Below are positions 34,501 to 45,778 of a DNA stretch of 64,000 nt, one piece after another (within the stretch, counting starts at the first letter, position 1; each line of letters begins with the position of its first letter). The notes under the pieces are model-generated. The model did not search any database and was not told the DNA's origin. It saw only the letters and a program-made list of their open reading frames with translations. Origin of the DNA: Argopecten irradians. Taxonomy: Eukaryota; Mollusca; Bivalvia; Pectinida; Pectinidae. Location: the NCBI RefSeq assembly GCF_041381155.1, contig NC_091138.1, positions 34,031,604 through 34,095,603 on the forward strand. The letters run 5' to 3'. The translations under genes and the position numbers were made by a program.

Positions 34501-36583
34501 GATTTATATGATCATCAAAGGTGTTATTACGTTTGATACGTTCTGTACCTTGCAATCCATCTGATTATGACGTAACATTAAAAGTATTATGACATCATTG
34601 ATAGACTGCCGAATCGCGATATGATCGAGCTGTCAAACTGTCAAGCCAGAGGTCATTGGCTTATATAGGTTTATACATACATATATGTAGATGCGACGTA
34701 GTGATAGGTCAGTGATCAGTTACATGTAGCTATATACATGGATGTACTGAATGCATTTAGGTCCATTTGGAGTAACGATAACATCTTTTGATTTATGAAA
34801 AAAATAGATATGAAATGTATGTGTTCTGCACATTCTGTGTTCTGCAAATGTTCTGGAATTGTATTATGAGCTGGTATTAACTTACGTTTTTTGGGTTTAT
34901 TTTAACTGATTATATGTTCTGACATTAACTGAAGTTTTTTTTTCCAAACTTATTCCATGCTTTGGTTCTATAAAACAAGGATGTACGTATATATTATGTA
35001 TACATAGACATGTAATAGTAGTCTTTCCCCATATCGTCGTATATATATAAATATATATATAGGAGACGGATTTCTGTTTAGCTGATCACCCGACCAATTT
35101 TTAAGAATATCCCAATTAAAAAGACAATTACATATCAATTTTGGTTATGGAGTTAATTATGTCCTTGTACATTATATGTGTAGATATATTTGATGTCATA
35201 TATGTCGCTAATTGGTTTTTTTCGACAGTCCCTATTCAGATTCTAGATAGTGTTTTTAGTCGACTATATTATTAGGCTTTTTTATTTTTTTTTGCCACAT
35301 GGGGATACATATTTACATGTATAAAATACTCTACCTGTCAAAACTTTTAAACACTATGTTTTGAGTGCAGACGGGGTTTTTAATTTTATACATGTATATG
35401 GTACTACCTGTTGTTCAAATTTTCAACAGTTTTAAATATATCGTAATTTCAAAGTTTTAAATATACCATTCGCCTAATTTATTCACGCATTCCATGCAGT
35501 TAACTCTCTCAAAAATAAATAATGTTTATTAATTTAATGTAAATCAATTATGGCGCACAGTTTCAGATCTACCTTCAACTCACAATTCGCCATGGAAATG
35601 TATGACAGTTTGACATTAAGATCGTCTGTAATGGTTTTCCATGAAGAATTGTAAGTTAAAGTATGTTAACTTTATGAGGGATGTTGGTGAAACTGCACCA
35701 TGTTCACTAGCCTTTTTAACCGAAGGCAGTAGCCATATGTGATTTTACCCAATGAAAAATTAAAGTTGGCAATTTATGTAGAATATATTAACTCGTTTTA
35801 CGGAGACTCACAAACATGGACTTAATCAGGGAGATAGCCTAAGGTCTACACTTTTTTTTTAAATGCATGCATACCAGATAATGCTAGACTTTGTCTATTG
35901 ATATTGTTTTTTTAAAATCATTTATTTCTAGATGCTGTATATTAGCTTACATGTAAAAATAATGATGTTTGATTCGGTTAGACTAAGATAATTATATCTA
36001 TAGGTCTACATTTATATAACCGTACTGGAGCTACTATTCTGAGAATGATGTAAACTTTTACACAACACTTTAGATTAAAAACGTTTTAGTCGGTTAATGC
36101 TGTATATTTTGCAGTAAAACCAATAAATAAAAAAAAACAACAAAAAACCGTTTGCAACCATCTGAAGAAAAAATCAAATATTTAGGCCTATAGGCCTACG
36201 TGTATTTAGGCAACCACCTTTGTATTTAACGAGCACTACGAGCACCTGCTTAATAAGACCACATCTTTGGGTCCCAAACACGGCCAAAACGAAAATCTCA
36301 ACTCAGTTTTGAGTAACCATTAAGATCATTTTAAGGTTGTTTTTCAGATTCTTTATGTGATCTTTGTTCAAAATATGAAAATAATCAAATTTTAATGCTT
36401 CGAAGGCATTTGACATTGACATGCTTCGAGGCTATTAAAATACATAATTTATTCAGTTTTTAGTTTATTGACATTTGCTTGAGGGAATTTTGTAAATACT
36501 GTATTTCATAAAATGCAACATCCATAAGAAAGGTATTTTTGGATCCAGGGAAAATTTGTGAAATCACATGATCTCATTTTCAG
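31563..36583. other. Intergenic DNA upstream of the PDI gene
   Basis: No exon was found. Minor structure: a 24-bp direct repeat with TCAAAATTGTTATCAAGAAA at about 34028 and 34191, an AT dinucleotide patch near 35040-35062, and an imperfect palindrome at 35549-35702 with arms like CAGTTTC and CACAATTCGCCATGG against CCATGAAGAATTGTAAG and GAAACTGCACC, probably a decayed MITE. Confidence 0.4.
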
Positions 36584-36602
36584 CCAATCAAATTACAACA
36601 CG
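36584..36602 (+). promoter_or_regulatory. ERSE-like element upstream of the PDI gene
   Basis: The sequence CCAATCAAATTACAACACG fits the ER stress response element CCAAT-N9-CCACG with the spacing exact and one mismatch (A for the first C of CCACG). It lies 118 bp before the PDI start codon. Vertebrate ER chaperone and PDI genes use such boxes, bound by NF-Y and ATF6/XBP1. Function here is inferred. Confidence 0.45.
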
Positions 36603-36719
36603 CCGTTAGTCCGTCTGTATACTGGCATGCGCACACAACACCGGTCTCTATTGCCACGTTTACCCACTGACAGAAGACGTATTGAAGGATCTCTCCCCAA
36701 AACTGGGTGACTTATCATC

Positions 36720-39700
36720 ATGTTTGTTAAAATTTTATCGTTATGTTTGTTAAGTTCTTTAGTATTAGCTGCAGATATAAAAGAAGAAGAAGGAGTACTC
36801 GTGTTGACGACAGATAACTTCGAGCAGGCCCTTAAAGATAATGAGCACATTCTCGTGGAATTCTGTAAGTATTCGGTTTTACTTCCGACATATGCCAACA
36901 TGTTGATTTATAACTATAAGATTATTTCATTGCAACTTATGCATCATTATGCGATATTGATCCAAATGTGAATAAAATCGCATATGCATGTCTTAATTTA
37001 TCGTCTGCTAACAACAGTGTATACCCTGTTTTTTCGTGCCCCCCCCCCCAATCTTGATTTCATAGGCCATTCTTGACGTTTGACAAATTGTCATCTTTAC
37101 CTTTGCAATGCATAGGCATTATTATAGTAATATGCAGGTAATTTTGCAGACGATTCATTAAAACATATATATAACGGTTGTATAATGTGGAGTTCAGTCA
37201 TGGATCATTGCACCATATTGTAAACTAATTGTAAACTTGTATGTTGCCTGTTATATAATCATACTAAAAGTATAAGATAGACAGCTAGCCAGCTGCACAT
37301 TTGAATTATTAAAATGTGTTCTGTTGGCCTACCATGTATTTGTGATTGCAATACGAGTCCTGCTTTGACTATTTTACAGCTGGTCATTGGGGTTTCGAGA
37401 TACCAAAATGATGTGGATAAATCACACTTTACAGTAAATAAGTCCTAGCTCCTTCTGGTGATTGTGATGTCATATTTCGATATATTTGTAACATCATAAT
37501 CAGCAGAAGGTGGGACTAATCGGCAGTAAATCATACTTTATCCACAACTTTTAGGAATCCCAAAGCCACCATACACTTGCCAAGTACATGTACCAAATTA
37601 CCACATCACATGTGTATTTATTTGATTATACTTAACACATTTTCATGAATGAATATTCAAATTATATTCTTATAGTAGGCACTAGGCCTACCATGCATTG
37701 CAGATTTCCACAAAGTCTTTAATTTGTGTGATGCAATCAAATACACATGTGATGGTGATAATTGGTTGACAGACATTAGCCAAATGATACTAGATAAACA
37801 TGTAGCAAGTCACATGAATTCTGTGAAAATAGCATTAGTAACTGACTTCATATTGAAAACTTTTTTTAAAGTAAAGAGTAAAAAGTAAAAAATAAAATTC
37901 TGATCCAATTGGTCAGTTACAAAAAAAACAACCCATTTTTATTTGGCCTTATATAACGGGTCTCATTGAACAAGATCTACTGCAAGGATATACTGGTATA
38001 TTGGGCTAAAAGTGGTTTTCAGGTTTTACATGAAATTGGGAAATACAGCAATATTTCTGGTCCTCAAATTCTGGCGGAAGAGGCATTTATACAGTTACAG
38101 AAGCACCCCAAAAATCACTTGCATAAATAGTATCATATATATCAATAGCTTTTATAATAATTTGTTTAGAGAAGAAAAACCGAAAAAGGTAGAAATATTT
38201 ATTGACAGTATAAATTCTTGTGTTTTCAGATGCACCTTGGTGTGGTCACTGCAAAGCTTTGGCACCAGAATATGCCAAGGCAGCCGCAGCTTTGAAGGAT
38301 GCCGATTCCAAAATTAAACTTGGCAAAGTTGATGCCACCCAGGAAAACTCGTTGGCTGAGAAATTTGGTGTCAGGGGATACCCAACACTGAAGTTTTTCG
38401 TCGATGGTGAAGCTAGCGAATACAACGGTAAGTTTATAAGCTTGGATAAATATGTAGTACTAACAAAAGTCTTGACATGGACCTAAAGTAACCAGATTAC
38501 TGAAAACATGATCATGATTAATAGATGCAGTGTACAAGTACCACATATGAGGTGATTGCATGGAATTTGGAAACTCCTTCATTGACTTTGCTGATGATAG
38601 AGGGGCGTCTGTGGTACTTTATAATACTAAATAAAAACTTGTTTTAAACATTCTGTCTTTATTTCAATTCTATATTCTGTCTCAAAATAGACTTCTCTGC
38701 GCTTGTAGGTAGGTATTGATTGTGAAATCATATATTTGAGAGTATATATAACATCATATTTTTCGGAGAAAACCAAGTTTTACTCACAAAAAATATGTTG
38801 CAATAAATTCTTTCCCACAAGGAAAATACCTCTAATATTAAATGCAAAGACGAAAAGGAAAAATGCCCATAATCTAGAAGTCCCTTTGTCAATTCAGACG
38901 CTTATTATAAATAGGGCGCAGTTTCCAATATTCCATATGTTTCTGCAGGTACACACACACTTAATGATAACTGGGTTTGAACATCTAGGAAGTTCACAAG
39001 CAAAAAAAGTTGCATACAAATACTCATTTGAAAGAAGCATTAAGGTTGCACCACATTTAGATCGAGACACATGAACCTGAGGCAACAGCTAGCTGTTACA
39101 GTAAGTACTTCTCAGTGAGGAGTGGACCACAGTGTTAAAAATTTGCTTGGAGGGAAAAGTTTATTTACAATTATTCTAAAAAGTTTGAAAAACTGAGAAG
39201 TGAGAACAGAATTCCTAGTTGCATTATGGTTATTCTCTACAAAACACTGCCTTTTTCTAATGCAATACCTGTATGGTAAATGGTATGTACCAACCAAGGT
39301 TCTTGTATTTTGCAATAAAATTTGTTGAAATAAAATCATTCAAGGGTCTGGTTTTCGGTATTTACTGGTATGTTTGCTAAAAATGTTATATTTCATGAAG
39401 CGTACTTGTGTCTCATAAAAAGTGACCCTGATCAGGGTTTTTATGATTTTAGGTATATGTCACTATAATGCCAGTGTGTTCGCCAATAAGTTCTACTCGA
39501 TCAAGTATAGCAACCAAAATTGTTATTTCGTGTTTCATATTTAAGTGATCCTGACCCAGTATACTCCAATATTAATTTCTTCACTTGTTATCATAGGTGG
39601 TAGACAGTCCCCAGAAATTGTAAACTGGCTTAAGAAGAAGACCGGACCCCCATGCACAACTCTGGATGATGTTGATGCTGCTAAGAAATTTGCCGAATCT

Positions 39701-42696
39701 GATGAAGTTGTTGTTATTGGATTCTTCATGGTAATGCTATGTGTTCCACTTTCCAAAGTTTTTGAAATGATTCTCTGGAAATGATCAAGATTTCACATAA
39801 ATACTATATTTATTTGCCGTTTTAAAGAAAAGTTAATAAGCAATATGTTAATGAAGATCAGCTTCTATAGTTCTATTGACAAGCAATTCTACGTATGCTA
39901 CTTGGATAAGTTAACTTGTTCATCCCTGCAGGCACATTTATGTTCTTCTAAATCAAAGACTTTACCAGTCCTTTATGAAATTTCGGGTGAATAAGTTAAA
40001 TTTATGTCCAGTGTATCTTATGTACGTTTGGATATTCAGACTTTCACTTCCTTGTTGTTATATATTAATTGATCAAGGTATTATTAAAGCACATTTGTAA
40101 AACAATCTATCTGATTTATAATGAAATAAAACTTCTTAAGTCAAAAGGATAAGAATATTTTGTCTCCCACTTACATCTTTGTGTAAATACTTCATACTCG
40201 TGTATGTACTATTAATGGTTTAACATCACATTTATTCCAAACCCTATTTTAGGATGTTGATTCTACTGACGCTAAGAGCTACATATCCGCTGCTAAGACA
40301 ATTGATGATGTTCCTCTCGGAATCACATCCAATGCTGACATCTTTGCTGAATACAAAATGGAGAAGGATGGAGTTGTCTTATTCAAAAAGGTAGTTTAAA
40401 TATCCAGAATCCTACATTTTTGAGCTTTTGACATGAATATTGAGGTGACATTTGATATGAATTTAAATACACATTGTTCTTATTAAATCCAGATGAGGAA
40501 AACTTCTGTTGAAATAATCTACAAATAATTTCATTGATTCAACAAGATTCTTAATTTTTGTCCCAATTAGCAAAAATGTTATTAAATTGCTTTGATTTTA
40601 AAGTTGAACTTTCTTTGAAAATTTCAGTTTGATGAAGGACGTAACGACCTTGAGGGAGATATCACCATCGAGTCAGTCAAGACATTTGTTGCTGGAAACA
40701 AACTTCCATTGGTCGTAGAATTCACACAAGAGGTACATGCTTGATCTCTTTGAATAAAGGATTAAACAGATTGATTTTTACGCAAAATATTTGTTATCAA
40801 CAGTAAAATACTAAAAAAAGCTACGAAAATTTCAGAGCATACATTTTATCATTTCAGATCTATTGAATTTGCTGCATGTACTACATACAATGCAAAGATA
40901 TGATTATGCATTGGATACTGTTATATTATCCATATTCTATTTAATAATTTGTGTTTTTCAACAGAGTGCACAGAAAATATTTGGAGGAGAGATCAAGAAC
41001 CACATTCTTCTGTTTATCAAAAAAGCTGCTGATAATTTCGAGAGCACAATCGATGGATTCAAAGCTGCTGCAAAGGGATTCAAGGGAAAGGTGAGCAATG
41101 ATTGGGTTTTGTAATTCTGGTAACTATATTATGATTAATTAATGAATCTTAATCTTTTTAATGAAATTCTAGCGTAGAATTATCCTTTTCATCAAATGAA
41201 TAACAAGAACAAGAATTACCTTTGTAATGTTGCTCAATATTGTGTGCATCATATCATTTAAAAAGATTATTGACTAATTGATTGCAGGTACTTTTCATCT
41301 TCCTTGATATTGGAGATGAAGAAAATGGCAGAATCCTTGAGTTCTTTGGCCTTAAGATAGATGAATGCCCCTCAGTCCGCCTGATCAACCTTGGAGAGGA
41401 CATGAGCAAATTCAAGCCAGAAACCGATGATCTTGGAACAGAAGCCATCACTAAATTTGTACAGGGATTTTTGGATGGTAACCTTAAACCTCATCTTATG
41501 TCTGAGGATGTGCCAAAGGACTGGGATGCCGAAGAAGTCAAAGTACTCGTCGGAAAGAACTTCGATGAAGTCGCTCGTGACAAATCTAAGAATGTCTTTG
41601 TTGAATTTTGTAAGTATTATATCGTAAAAAATGTACAGATATGTACGAATGTTTTTGAAATGACCACATAACCGTAAAAGTGGAATAAGTTAATTGTGGC
41701 TTGGAAATTCAATGCGAATATATCCACTTACGAATATGTACAGTATGTTCATCTGTTATTTTTCACTGAAGAGGTGTATATTGAGTTAAATGTTGCGAGT
41801 GTTGGGAAAGAATGTTAAATGCAGGGAAGTTGAGTATCATTATTCTATATTTGTTTCCAGATGCACCTTGGTGTGGACACTGCAAGCAGCTTGTTCCCAT
41901 TTGGAATGAATTGGGAGAAAAATTCAAGGGAACAGATGATGTAGTTATTGCCAAAATGGATTCCACAGCCAACGAGATTGCTGATGTGAAAGTCCAGAGC
42001 TTCCCCACTCTCAAATTCTTCCCAAAAGACAGTGATGAGGTAATTTAATATTGTTCATTGCTTATTACACAATATGTAACATTTGTCCATATGCTTACAT
42101 GTATAGTATGTAAGCATTGGGTTTCAGTCACTATCATGATAAAGCATATGGCTGCAGTGCACCAAAAAAAGAAACATAGCAAAATATGAAAATTCTTGAC
42201 AAAAATGATGACTGATAACTTTTCAGAAAGATATTGTTATAAAGACATGATTTTAATTGCCGCTGGCTCTACGAGACCAGTTATCAATTAATTAGTTTGA
42301 TATAGTGTTTTTCATTTGGAGGACCATATACTGACAGCGCAAGGCATGATTATTTATGTGACAGTTAATTCAGGTGTGTCTGACTATTTATAGGCAGATG
42401 TAGATTTCATGATTCCCAAAACTCTTGATGAAAGGAAATTTACAGTAACGGTTCCAGGAATGCATAGTTTTCTATCATTAGATTTCAGTGGCATGTTAAG
42501 AGGTATGTATTAATAATACAAATTTATACTATAGATCATTGACTACAACGGTGAGAGAACATTAGAGGCCTTGGCCAAATTTGTGGAGAGTGGAGGAAAA
42601 GAAGGTGCTGGTGCCGAAGATGATGATGAGGAAGATGATGAAGAAGAAGAAGATGAGGAGGAAGAGGAGGAGGATGCCCCTAGAGACGAGTTGTAA
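36720..42696 (+). CDS. P4HB: Protein disulfide-isomerase, P4HB/PDIA1 type (9 exons)
   Basis: Exons: 36720-36864, 38230-38427, 39597-39730, 40253-40390, 40628-40732, 40965-41090, 41288-41609, 41861-42039, 42535-42696, joining to 502 residues (human P4HB 508). It forms, breaks and reshuffles disulfides in the ER lumen and is the beta subunit of prolyl 4-hydroxylase. A signal peptide ([17 protein letters not shown]) precedes the a domain with [11 protein letters not shown] (Cys53, Cys56). The b and b' domains follow ([44 protein letters not shown]). Then comes the a' domain with [11 protein letters not shown] (Cys394, Cys397), an Asp/Glu-rich tail and a C-terminal RDEL retrieval signal. Exons 2 and 8 both begin just after the T of the active-site Tyr codon, reflecting the ancient a/a' duplication. 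PDIA3-type proteins differ in the b domains and tail, so P4HB is the best match. Confidence 0.97.
37389..37575. mobile_element. Imperfect foldback MITE in PDI intron 1
   Basis: Arms GATGTGGATAAATCACACTT then TACAGTAAAT and ATTTACTGCCGATTA-type sequence inverted at the right (GGCAGTAAATCATACTTTAT then CCACAAC) pair over about 80 bp. GGGGTTTCGAGA and AGGAATCCCAAA-like ends also match loosely. No coding content. Confidence 0.5.
37602..37767. repeat. Second foldback in PDI intron 1
   Basis: CACATCACATGTGTATTTAT near 37611 pairs with AATCAAATACACATGTGATG near 37737; the outer parts CCAAATTACC and GGTGATAATTGG pair too. The arms are about 33 bp with a 95-bp centre. Confidence 0.6.
38672..38853. 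mobile_element. Foldback MITE, family A, copy 4
   Basis: Carries GTAGGTAGGTATTGATTGTG, AACATCATATTTTTCGGAGA and, at the right, CCCACAAGGAAAATACCTC. The order and spacing match the other family A copies, with decayed outer arms. In PDI intron 2. Confidence 0.5.
42394..42502 (+). other. Possible alternative exon in PDI intron 8
   Basis: An acceptor (TGACTATTTATAG) and a consensus donor (GTATGT) bound 109 bp that are fully open in the PDI frame. Because 109 is not a multiple of three, splicing to exon 9 would read two more residues and stop, replacing the acidic tail and RDEL with about 38 residues ending in SGMLRDH. No family homology is recognised in the insert. It may be a chance open stretch or a poison exon. 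Confidence 0.25.
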
Positions 42697-43450
42697 ATTA
42701 TCATTTTAAAACTGCATTACTTTCAAACCTCTTAGTTTTTTTCCATCATTGATATCCAGGTACATGTAAATTGTGATTTTGTGGGAGGCAGCTGGGTCGA
42801 GATATTTTTATAACTGAAGCCTCAATATTGCTGTTACCTTCGATGACAGGGTGGGGGGACGGGATATTCAACTGGGAGGATGTTACTTAATATTTTATTT
42901 GAAGATTATTTTTCCCATTTTTCTTCTCATTTTTTTTTTAAATGAAGGTGAAAAGATTTATCTTCAGAAAGGGGAGAGATCGCTCCAATACTCTTCAATT
43001 TTTTTTAATTGAATTAATGTCTTTCTGTCTTTTTTCACCTTCAATATTTGAAGTTGTAAACGGGAAACGGTTGAATGAGTGTGAACGTTGATATGCATGT
43101 GTTATTGAACGAAAAAGGGAGATGTGTACATTATCAGATTGTCAAAATTCCATTAGAGAGATGAATACTAGTTTTGAATAGATTGTTTGTGATGATCTGC
43201 TAGTGTATGATATGGTGCAAACTTACAATTATGTGCTTTAATATTAAACTTAATGCAAGATGTATGTGACCAACAAAAAAAAATAACCTCAAGATAAGTT
43301 TTAGTAATATTTATCAATTTAAACATTCGACAAGGTGGAATTTTCTTGCTTTTGTTGAATATAACTAAAATTTGCCATACTGTTTTATACTAACAAGTTA
43401 GTGAACTAAGAATGAAAAAATAAAAAGATACATCTTAATTTCTTTGTCTT
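42697..43450 (+). other. PDI 3' UTR with polyadenylation signal
   Basis: T-rich DNA follows the stop codon. AATAAA at 43419-43424, then a TTTGTCTTTGTATTCTGT stretch, is a good poly(A) signal about 720 bp downstream. No other feature is seen. Confidence 0.5.
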
Positions 43451-43488
43451 TGTATTCTGTATCTTTGTATTCTGTATCTATGACCGGG

Positions 43489-43665
43489 CATTCTGCATTT
43501 GGATATTGTAGATTGATCTGCCCTTGTGGATAGATAATGATTGGAGTGCGAGCGTAGCATCATTTTTGGAGAGAACATAATGTGCCTTTTGCTCACAAAA
43601 TAATGAAGTCACAATCAGCACCTGCTCGCCAGGGGAGATAAATCTTTAATATGCTAGGACAGGAT
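43489..43665. mobile_element. Foldback MITE, family A, copy 5
   Basis: Contains ATTCTGCATTTGGATATTGT, ATCTGCCCTTGTGGATAG, CAAAATAATGAAGTCACAAT and CAGGGGAGATAAATCTTTAA, in the same order as other family A copies. It lies between the convergent PDI and FERRY3 genes. Confidence 0.6.
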
Positions 43666-43837
43666 ATGAATTACTGGAAGGTGTATTTTAATCAAGTACC
43701 AGTTATTCAAATATGAAGAACAAAACATTAAAAGAGCTACCATGAAAGCAAGTTTCCTTCTTGACATTGCATTCATTTGGGAAAAACATTAAACAATGCA
43801 AAAAACACAAAAACCATGTCGGTAAAGAAGGAATCTG

Positions 43838-44160
43838 TGGGATGAAACAAAATTCCAGAGGGATTTTGGCGTCCACCATTGAATGATCTATGTCCGTGAA
43901 AGGAAGGAGAGATATTTTAAGACTTAAAATGGAATTAACATGAAATTTGAGGAAGAACGAAAACAGACTTGAATTGTCAAAATCAAAGATTGCTGCCTGG
44001 AAAGGTCCTAAAATGAAATATGCAATGAAATTTGAGAAAGACATCTTCAAAGAAATAATTAACTTCTATAGTCAAAGTCCAATGTTGCTATCTTTTGTTT
44101 TCCGATCAGTTCCAAAATGCAATATGCACGCCTATAGGTACCTTAGGGGAACCTTCAGTA
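43838..44160 (-). repeat. Decayed inverted copy of the 25370-25915 repeat
   Basis: On the minus strand GACATAGATCATTCAATGG, ATCCCTCTGGAATTTTG and several TCAAATTTCATG-type phrases follow the order of the 25370-25915 element, with many differences. Confidence 0.45.
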
Positions 44161-45778
44161 ATTAACGTGCTAACAAACTTCAGTTGTCAAAATCCACATA
44201 ACTGGTCCACTTAGTCATGTCATATACAATCTATAATCTATGATAAGACACGTGTAATAACTATATTATGACATCACACTGGTAATAACATTTTTGTTTG
44301 ATTTTTTTCCCCTCAAAAATCCAAGATACTACTTTCTAACAAACGAATGATGTGATGGTAAAATATTTAAGGGTAGATAACTCCACAATGCAGAGAATCC
44401 TCGACTACAAAAGATTGATATAAATGAACCTGTATGAATAGTAAACACTTATAATATCCTATTGTAAAAATAACAAAAAAAATATCTCTCTTCTTCATTG
44501 TTTTTATTATTATCCTGAAGACAACATTCAACAATATTTACATAATTAAATTCAACACAATATTGCACATTGACAATTTCTATTAAGGTTCTGTTTGTAC
44601 TGACACAGCAATGAGTTTGGAAAAACAAACCCACTAACTTCATTATCCTATGTTTCTAAGTACATTTAGAAAAACAAATTACAAGATTAAAATGTCAATT
44701 TTGTGCCAAAAGCCTGAAATCTGTGGGAAAAGGTCACTGCCAGCAGTTTTGAATAAGAAGTCTTGTACATGTAATTATTTTTTTTAATGCTGCTTAATTT
44801 GCATACAATAGTAAATATGCCATTACAATGTACATATTACAAGTATATATGGAAATATATTTTTCATTCATATCATCTGATGGTAGGTTAAGCTTACAGG
44901 GCCGTTTTCGATTATATAGTTTGACTGTTTGGACCTTGTTCATTTATCAATTAAAGAGACCTGGTGATTTTATATTGTTTTTAGACGAGCCTTGACAAAG
45001 CCATCACAGGCCTGTATCAAAAACTGCAGGTCCGTCAGGTTTTATACTTGAAATAATGACTTAAACCAATGGTCGAACTGGTTGTTCAGAATAAACGAAA
45101 AAAGCCCTGGTTTCAGAAATACATCCACTGTATCCGTTTATTGATGCATAATTTGCATATTAAATCATATGGAAAACTTGCATATATAGTAGATCTATGT
45201 TATGATTTTCACATCATGCCATTTGATACAGTGTCAAGAAATTCTTCTATGTTTCATAAGTACCAGTACACACTGTAGTTGTTCTGAATGAAATGTTCTA
45301 GTATGTAGTTGACTTCTATCACACAACAATATCCTTAGTAACTAAAATGTTTGAAACTAAAAAAATATGGCACAGTGTTATCTGAATCGTGGTATGATTT
45401 ATTTCAATATTTATGCATTTTGAATATGTATTTTTTCTACCAGTATATATATATTCTGTACTTTCATCATTTTTTTCTGACAAGTATATCTGTAAGGTCT
45501 AGTTTTCTTTGATCTATATTTTAAACACTTTCAATTGTTAGCAAATGTTTTTACAAATTTAAATAAATCCCCATACTATTGAGGTTTCAAAAACTTTGAA
45601 ACTGTAATTTAATTGGTAAAACTTTAAGATAAATTGGCAACACAGCAACATTTCTGTATTTTAACACTGTTGGACATCATTTTTATATCAATAAAATATT
45701 GAGACAAGGTACATGTCCATGTTACTATAGCGGCTTGCCAAAGAGTCTGACGAGTCCACAACCTAACTTTTGTTGTTG
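44161..45778. other. Spacer between convergent genes, including FERRY3 3' UTR
   Basis: No exon seen. On the minus strand AATAAA (plus 45398-45403) about 375 bp past the FERRY3 stop is a possible poly(A) signal. A GGGTAGATAACTCCAC motif near 44370 is a remnant of family A. The 44898-45107 stretch has loosely inverted ends (AGGGCCGTTTTCG, CGAAAAAAGCCCTG) and may be an old DNA element. Confidence 0.4.

Noticed and set aside
44898-45107. hAT-like element with AGGGCC ends
   Set aside because: The ends pair only loosely and no target duplication is visible, so I did not list it as an element.
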